A stretch of DNA of 52,698 nucleotides from Lingula anatina. Taxonomy: Eukaryota; Brachiopoda; Lingulata; Lingulida; Lingulidae. The stretch is taken from contig NW_019775406.1 of NCBI RefSeq assembly GCF_001039355.2, positions 296,384 through 349,081 on the forward strand. Reading direction: 5' to 3'. Position numbers and translations under genes: made by a program. How positions within the stretch are numbered: the stretch's first letter is position 1; each line of letters opens with the position of its first letter. The notes under the pieces were generated by a model. That model was given only the letters and a program-made list of their open reading frames with translations. It was not told the origin of the DNA and did not search any database. This document shows positions 45,936 through 52,698 of the stretch, one piece after another.

Positions 45936-48900
45936 AACAATATTGTAATTCTTAACTAGTGTGTACTGATGAAAATGTGCAGATACAAATCTATATAAGA
46001 AAATGATATAAGGCTATGGTACAACAACACAATGACTTTTATAGCAAAAATACTATATCACAAAGAATGCTCATGCTTCACTGAAAGTTGGCTACATCAC
46101 AATGTTAAGGACAAAACCTTAGATCTATCAAGATTTGTATGTGAATGTTCATCAGTGTGAATATGTGCATATTTGTTGGCATGTGTGTGCTTGTTTATGT
46201 GCGCCCTCCTCTCTCTGGGGCCATTCTGAATGGCCTCTCTCTCTCTCTCTCATGCTCTAGTTCTTTCATTCTCTCGGTCCAGTGCTTCACACTCCCCCCG
46301 GGAACACAGAGCCACAGGTAAAACAGATTAATCAACATATTTATCATCTTTACGTGATTTAGTGCATGAAAATGGAGCAAGGACTGTGTTAAACTGAAGT
46401 CTACTGTACTTCTTCAAACATTAGTTAGAGGGACCCAAATTTTATTTACTAAACTTGCTAATTCTATGTGTACTATTAACAAATGTTGCATCATACTTTC
46501 TTCTAGGGTTTTAAATATCCCTTTGCACAATATGACTATCTTTAGTTTATTAAACTTTAATCTAGCCAATTTTTAAATTAAAATCATTAAAATGCCATAA
46601 GAAGGTAAACTAAAAGGTGTAACTTTTCCAGGTCCATAGGCAGGAGGGGGCAGGAGGGGGCCGGGGGGGCAGTGGGTTTGAGAGAACTGCCCTTTTGACT
46701 GAAAAGTTTCACCTGAATCCAGATTTGATCTATGTTATACTAATATGCCGTTTCTCAAGTTGGACTAATTTCTAGTAATTTAAGGGAATAAAACTGTCCA
46801 TTTTTTTCCATGTCTAAAAGGACTGTCTCATTCGCATCTTTATACATTTTCTTAGTAACACGACCTTAGTATTGCCTTACTTTGCTAGGCTCATCCCCGA
46901 CATCTAATCAAAAACAAAATTTCAGGAAATAAATTGAAGGTGCACTCTTCAATTTCATTATTACCACCTGGATTACACTGCCATGAATTAGTAATAGAAT
47001 TGCATGCTATTAAACTATGCAAATGTCAGCTATGTGTGGGGGTTCTTTTAACTCAACTTCTATTGTTATCCCCATCAAGCAACACTGTATTGCATGTCTA
47101 GTCTGTAGAAGTTATATCAAAGGCTGGAGACAGAATATATTGCAAAAACTTCTCTTGTCTCGACTAATGGAAAGGTTTGGAGGAAATTCAACCAACTGCT
47201 GCTTTGGATCATACAGGAAGTTACCATCAAGGATAAAAGGATTTGTTTTTTATTCTTTTTTTACCCTATAAAGTATAGAAGTATGTGTCAATACATCGAG
47301 GCAAATCTGAAAAATTTTGAAATAGCCATTAAGCAATAAATGCAGTTAACTTCATCACATTCTTAGATAATGGAATCAATAACATCTTGAGGGAAAGGAC
47401 TTGATTGTCAAATATAAAATTGTTATCACCAGTCACCAGGCCGACTTCTTAACTGCCAAGGTGACATTGTGAAAATCATCAGTGTTACTAAGTTATCATG
47501 TAACATTTAACATACACGTCCACTGCATTAATTTAGTTAAAAAATTATACTCGTCCAGTATGGAATACTTAAGTGTGTAATGCTTATAGTCTGTTTGTCT
47601 GTCTGTCAGACCATCTGTCTGCATAACTGTCCATTCATTTAAAGTAAAAAAAAAAAATCTAAAAAATAATCCTTTATCAGTCACTGTTTTACATTAAAAT
47701 CTTTCAGTAAAAAGAAGATGTCACCATGTTAATGTAATATTAATTACCATCACTTATCCCTAGACACAGGTGAACAAAATAATTACACCTGTAGAAATGG
47801 ACCCTTTATTGTATTTTTTCTAAAAATAATCTCCTGACAACTTAATCAATTGATCATGGAAAGTGTCGTCCTGGGCATTGCGGAATTACTCAGGGGGCTA
47901 CTACCAATCCAGGGCAACTACATGTCAATGGAACTGGCAGAGAGTTGAATTAACCTTCTGTTTTCCAAATGTATTAATCAGACTAAAAAGGTTAAGTTTT
48001 AAAATTCAGTTCAAACTTGTACCTGTTTTTCACTCTGGGTTTTATCAAAGGTTCCAACATGGGGAACATACATTGTACTGAAAGAAGTATGAGAATTCTA
48101 TGCAATACAATAAGGTATTGCACTTGATAACAACTGGGACCTTTTTCATTAATAATGTCAACATTACATGGAACACAGAAAACAAAGAATTATTCATGAT
48201 TATAGAACTCCAACACACAAGTAATTCATTAGGACATAATCACAGCTTTTCTCCAAACACTGCAAGATCCCAAGGGTTTAACATGGTCCTGAAAAGGCCC
48301 AGACGCAAAGATCAATTCTGACACGAGTTTAAGACTAGGTTTCCATACCTAGGTCGATCTAACAGGACTGATCCATCTCCAAGGGGTTTCTCGCTAAATT
48401 GCTTTCAGCTTCAGCGGCTTACTAGTAGATGTCTGGCACACCTATTGAAGCTGCTAAATGATAATTTATTACCCCCTAGCAGCTTCAGTAGGCCTGACAG
48501 ACACCTAAGCTACTCAAGTTAAATGCAATTTAGCGAGAATCCCCTCAGAGTTGGATCAATCCCCAGTTAGTACGATAGGGTCTAAGAATGATCCCTAAAC
48601 TTGTGCTGCGAGTGCTAAGGCATAGGAGAAGTCATGGTGATATTAACTCATTTTTTTTCTCCAAACATAAACATATCTGTTTCTTCTGAAGGCCTCGACA
48701 TGTAGATATGAATTCTGATTAATTTGTCATGAGTCCAAAGAATTAAAAAAAAAACAGACTAAATTGTAAGAAAAAAAAATTAATTATTTTCCTTATTGAG
48801 CCATTGCATTTTTATCTCACTGCTAGCTTTTTAGGGTCGTAACTCCTAAGTTATGGTCAAAAATTTTGACAAAAAATTTTGTTTGATCTAATATGATTCC

Positions 48901-50708
48901 CAAAAGTTGCATATTAAATAAATGAATAATTATGTTAAAAAATGGTGTTTCATTTCCAGTTAATGCATCTTAAACTCCCCTTGAAATATATGTGAATAAA
49001 ACATGTGTTTGCTACATAATCAGATATAATACCCGTTTTACCGGTCTTCTTATTTATACATTACCATACACTGGGGATTCAGAGACTATTAAAAAAATTA
49101 ATTCCACGTCCTAAATCATGTTTAGGGAGTAAAGAGACCCTTGATCATTTACAGCTTAGATTTATGCTTATATTAGTCAAATTTTATGGCTACCATGCAT
49201 GTTTAAAGATGAAGTTTGTACGTGACATTAAAATGCAATTTAGTCCAACAAACAAACACCTGTGAAATGTTGAAATGGAGAAAAACAGGTTTAGTTCTAC
49301 TGCACACTTGGAAAGGAAATTAAAGACAAAATAACAGACAGGCAGACTGAAGTTCAAGATATGTCACAGTAGTTTAGAACTTTGCTTATTTTGAAGTCAA
49401 TAAAACTTATGTGTTTAGTCACATGTACACGTACACACGTGCACGCACGCACACTCACACCTGGAGTACAAGATTTTAATGGACACCAAATCTGGGGTAG
49501 CACAAGCAATTTATTTTTTTTTTTGTTTTGCCAAATCACTACTTTTTCATCACTTATTCCTCCAAATGGTTTAAAGTTGACTAAAACAAGTGTAATCAAC
49601 TCTATTTTTTCTAGCTAATTTAAGTCAGTTTCAGCATTTGGCCAAATTGGCACGTGTTAGGGCTACCCCATCCAGGTGCTATTTTTTACTTTGAGCCAGT
49701 ATCTATTAACAGTGTCTATGAAGGTATCTGTTTTTGGCACCCTTTTTTTTGTAACTTTTCTTTTTATGAGCTGTTTTTAGTCCACTTACCTATCAAACTG
49801 GGCGCCTTGTCCTTGGGAACATGGTTATCAATATAAGTAGTCCCCAGGGTATAGATGGGGGTACCGCCCACCCCTACAAGCACCTGCGCTAAAATCAGGA
49901 TAAATACATATATCCCGTTCCCAGACTCAGAGTCTACGCAATTCATCATGGCGGCACTACCCAGGGTCGCTGTGCTTCCTGGTTGGCTTAGAGATGTCGA
50001 AGTGGGAATTTTACATATATTATCGTGCTCGGTGCTGTTGATGAAGCCGCCTTTTATGGTGTAAGATTCTGCAAGGAAATGTGGAAGGGTGAACATGAAG
50101 GCACCCAGCGAGATGAGAAGACCTCCTATGCCCACAAGGCGTGGAATGTGTCGACGTGCGCCAAAATAACTTACGAATATCACAGCAACGAGGGATCCAA
50201 ACTCAAAAGAGGCAGCGATGACCCCGGATAGAGAGCTGCCAATCTCAAAGCGTTTTTCTACAGTCGTTATCACACTGTTGAAGTACCCGGCAGATATAGA
50301 TCCCGAGAAAAGAGAAAGAATGCACATCACAAAGATAAACATTTTTATGTTCGCGCAAGTCTGCATACAGTCTGGACGGCATTTTCCATACCCACAATCC
50401 CTTCCTTCTTCAAACTCATCCGGGTCGAACCCAGCCTCACGTAACTGTTCACGCTGTCGTTCGTGAATATCTGTGGTAGTAACGAACTCTGATTGGCTGT
50501 CGTTTGTCATGACTGTCTCATTCAAATCACTCGGTGTTGTGGCGACTGTATGCAGCTGCCCAGAGATCGTAAAGATCCCATCCTGTTCCATGTTGTCATT
50601 TTTCCCTATGGCACTTAGCTCCAATGTGTTTGGGGGCCCTGGAGGAGGGGAATCAATCTGAACTGTAGGTGGCAGTGCCGTAGACAAGAGGGTCCTTGGT
50701 TCTGCCAT
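39097..50708 (-). CDS. SLCO: Solute carrier organic anion transporter (OATP family), complete, 11 coding exons, 953 aa
   Basis: Exons: 50708-49790, 45749-45432, 44348-44184, 43293-43213, 42940-42823, 42364-42199, 41769-41549, 41177-41113, 40570-40442, 40049-39949, 39675-39097; all phases agree. A 5' UTR acceptor lies at 50784, so an untranslated first exon is further upstream. OATPs are 12-segment plasma-membrane carriers of amphipathic anions. The first segments are at about 122-142, 160-182, 188-208 and 266-286. The family signature DPRWVGAWWGGFL is at 348-360. A Kazal-type extracellular loop (C549, C553, C555, C564, C575, C579) continues with DCSC and PCPHEC. The cytoplasmic C-tail of about 190 residues, in the last exon, is Ser/His-rich (HHKHASHESNVHHGEQ) and ends STKL. 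The 120-residue N-terminus is also long for the family. Subfamily is not assigned; it resembles SLCO3/5-type more than SLCO1. Confidence 0.95.
42116..42285. repeat. Tandem duplication (85-bp period) of the Kazal exon end into the next intron of SLCO
   Basis: The original (about 42201-42272) covers the 3' end of exon 6. The copy (42116-42182) lies just inside the following intron. Shared blocks on the plus strand are CATCATTATT, ATAGAAATGT, CCCTGC(A/G)TGACA(T/C)(A/G)GGGAGAAA and GATGT. The copy is frameshifted and has lost the cysteine pattern, so it is not an alternative exon. Confidence 0.8.
42998..43120. mobile_element. Possible partial copy of fold-back family A
   Basis: TATTCAGAACCAGATGATCC, then GTGGATCAGATATGG and TGGCC, resembles the arm of the element at 2896-3178 (TATTCAGAATAGATGATC, AACTGATCCGCC, AAATATGGCC). 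GAGATTTAATTGCTC further on resembles its middle (GAGGTTTAATTACTA). No opposite arm is evident. It lies in SLCO intron 4. Confidence 0.45.
43470..43525. repeat. (GT)n microsatellite in SLCO intron 4 (exon 4 to exon 3 side)
   Basis: About 27 GT units are preceded by 150 bp of irregular GTGTGT/GCATGC sequence. Confidence 0.95.
45861..45937. repeat. (TAAA)n microsatellite
   Basis: About 19 tetranucleotide units with one GAAT variant. Confidence 0.95.
48330..48586. mobile_element. Fold-back element, family B, copy 3 (257 bp, long-armed)
   Basis: Right half shares ATTACCCCCTAGCAGCTTCA and GTAGGC-TGACAGACA with copies 1 and 2; the right end GATAGGGTCTAAG mirrors the left end. Arms match over about 120 bp: left GGGGTTTCTCGCTAAATTGC against reverse-complemented right GGGGATTCTCGCTAAATTGC, and GAAGCTGCTA on both. 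This copy shows that the family is a nearly complete palindrome; copies 1 and 2 have a shortened left arm. Confidence 0.82.
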
Positions 50709-51995
50709 CTTTGTTACAGTTCACAGAGAAATCTAAAGTGATGACTCCAAGCTGTTTTTACCGTTGGATGATGTTCTAAAATTCTGTAAAAAGAGAGAAA
50801 AAATTACTTTTTTGCCAAATTAGTTGGATTGCCCTCAATTTTGTATGTGTGCTTATGCACATTACATGCATGCAAGTGTGAGAGCTAATGTATTCTTTAA
50901 ATACCACATGTCAACAAAATTTCTATTATCAATTCAACCAATATCTATATACATACTGAAATATAAAACATGATTGCTCTTTGTTTAAATAACATATCAT
51001 ATCAGTCACAGACCAAGTCTATAATTCTACATCATAAAATAAACATCCCACATCAGAACAGCAATATCAGGGTACACAAAGTGAGTCTGTATTTCAACAC
51101 AGAAGTATATAATACAGACATGAGTCTAGGTTTTAAAAAAATCTGAAAATTTATCGAATCTCAGACAAGACAAATCTCAGGAACCATCAAAATTGAATTC
51201 AAAAACGCGGAATTCCGTGTTTCCGCAGCAAAAGCTCATGTCTGATAATATATCCTTCTCTTCACCCTTGCACCTGAAAATCTCTCAAATTACCTACAAC
51301 CTGTCTCCAATTTTATCTGGACTAAGTCAATTCCTTGGACAAATTTGCTTTCTGATCAATGTAATCCAGATCTGTTAAACAGTGCATTGCCAGGGTTACT
51401 GACCTCGGCGCAAGCTGTTCGACTTTTTCAGTTAAGTGCCGGGATAAAATGTTTATCCTACATGTCTGGAGTAGTTTTTTCTATCTCTATGATAATCATA
51501 CCTTAGTGTGCTAGCACCAGTTTGGTGAGTTCAAGGAGTTCCACTGCCATGAGTTCTAGGTTATGAGCTTTTTTTTTTTGCGATTCTGATAAAAATCTTC
51601 AGCTGCTGATTCCAAGTTTTTTTTTCAAACTCGGTTTTCACTCGTGAAAAGTTATTTTTATTCCAAGATGACCACACCTGGGTTTCCCCTCTCTCCAAAG
51701 GAAATTCTTGGAAATTTCAAGGAAATTCCAAGGAGATTTCTTTTAGCTCCTTGTTCCTATTTCACATAAAGTCTAAAATCTGACAGTCATAATTAAACCA
51801 TCTTCTCATTGCTTACAGCAGACCACATTCCAGTTTCTTTTCATTTCCACAAATGAAAAAAAAAAAAAAAAAATGCAGTTCTGTGCTGGTGCTTGCTTAT
51901 AAATAATTCACCAAATGCATATCTAATATTTCTCTTTGGAATAGGTAAAATGAAAAAAAAAATCTTACCATTTTCAACAGTTAAATACCGAAAGC

Positions 51996-52009
<14 letters not shown>

Positions 52010-52034
<25 letters not shown>

Positions 52035-52069
52035 TACTAGTATATATATCTATATATATCTATATATAT

Positions 52070-52135
<66 letters not shown>

Positions 52136-52273
52136 TGCCTAACCAAATTGAAAATATCCATCAGAGATGTTGAGACAGGCCACTACTCACCAACCTTCCA
52201 AGTACTAGTATCTGACTGAACATCCACAATTGATTCTTTAAGACATCTTATATGCTAATACATGTTTATTTCA

Positions 52274-52333
<60 letters not shown>
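52010..52333. repeat. Two (TA)n arrays separated by 140 bp
   Basis: The first array (52010-52133) is interrupted by TATC units; the second (52276-52333) is pure. Both can form cruciforms. Confidence 0.95.
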
Positions 52334-52334
<1 letters not shown>

Positions 52335-52524
52335 CAGTTTTTTTACACCTGTTGTATATATCAGATCATCTACCTGAGAGAAAACATCAACCTGTGGAAG
52401 CATTCACAATAGCAGATTGGCAGATCCGCAGATCAAATCTGGCAAATATATCCACTTAAAAGCTTGCTGCATAACCTCCTATTAGACACTGAATAAATTC
52501 CCTCGCGGGGATTACACGACAAGA

Positions 52525-52698
52525 ATTCAACTGGGTCGGCCATATTTGATCTGCAGATCTGTTAGGCCACATTCAAAACAGATGATCTGCAGACCTACTG
52601 ATCTGTGGACTAAATAGGGCCAACCCCACTCAAAAGTATAGCTGCCTATGGTCTCCCCGCCTCCACACACATACCATCCCTACAGAGGCCTAATGTTC
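52525..52698. mobile_element. Fold-back family A copy, cut by the window edge
   Basis: From 52563, CATTCAAAACAGATGATC, ACTGATCTGTGGACTAAATA, GGGCCAACC, CTCAAAAG and TATGGTCTCC follow the order of the left arm at 2896-3178. The preceding GGTCGGCCATATTTGATCTG is an inverted partner (TGCAGATCTGTT against AACAGATGATCTGCA), making a palindrome centred near 52570. Confidence 0.65.

Larger units (their letters stand above)
45750..49789 (-). other. First coding intron of SLCO (4.0 kb)
   Basis: Intron sequence between the 919-nt first coding exon and the exon with the WVGAWW signature. It contains a (TAAA)n array (45861-45937), a G-tract repeat near 46640-46740 and a fold-back element (48330-48586). 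No coding exon is recognised inside. Confidence 0.8.
50784..52698. other. Region upstream of SLCO coding start, no coding exon recognised
   Basis: An untranslated first exon and the promoter of SLCO should lie here or beyond, because 50784 is an acceptor (TTTTTACAG). CpG-containing sequence at 51400-51450 (CTCGGCGCAAGCTGTTCGAC) is a candidate but unproven. Two (TA)n arrays (52010-52133 and 52276-52333) and a fold-back element occupy the right part. Confidence 0.5.

Noticed and set aside
46195-46380. 61-codon minus frame (..GGSVKHWTERMKELEHERER..)
   Set aside because: It ends in GA-repeat translation and lies in an SLCO intron; exon 1 and exon 2 of SLCO already join in phase without it.
47017-47271. 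84-codon plus frame in the SLCO intron
   Set aside because: No motif or splice context, and not in the gene's orientation.

Overview
The window is metazoan nuclear DNA: AT-rich, intron-rich genes with GT-AG introns, very many microsatellites, small inverted-repeat elements and two assembly gaps. The gene set and the repeat style suggest a marine invertebrate, most likely a lophotrochozoan such as a mollusc. That placement is inference; no ribosomal or mitochondrial marker is present. I assembled every gene model by hand from splice signals and reading phase.

Layout. (1) 1-13205, minus: the 5' end of a kinesin-3 (KIF13-type) gene. Only its first two coding exons (13205-13154 and 13058-12971) are inside; everything to the left is intron full of repeats. 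(2) 16.9-20.0 kb: fragments of an unidentified minus-strand gene around an assembly gap, inside an old local duplication. (3) 28204-21891, minus: a complete 12-exon acid sphingomyelinase gene (SMPD1 type), with a decayed THAP zinc-finger fragment in one intron and a duplicated exon edge in another. (4) 29378-33296, plus: a complete 5-exon FAM8A1 (RDD membrane protein) gene, divergent from SMPD1 across about 1.2 kb. (5) 50708-39097, minus: a complete 11-coding-exon organic anion transporter (OATP/SLCO) of 953 residues, tail-to-tail with FAM8A1.

The genes are ordinary conserved animal genes with unrelated jobs: vesicle transport, lysosomal lipid breakdown, ER quality control and organic anion transport. 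They form no operon or obvious pathway, and I found no new multi-gene system. What is unusual is the DNA between the exons. There are at least four families of short fold-back elements (one with three copies across 40 kb). There are three local tandem duplications with periods of 85-95 bp, two of which copied an exon edge into the adjacent intron. Long microsatellites lie within about 25 nt of several 5' splice sites.
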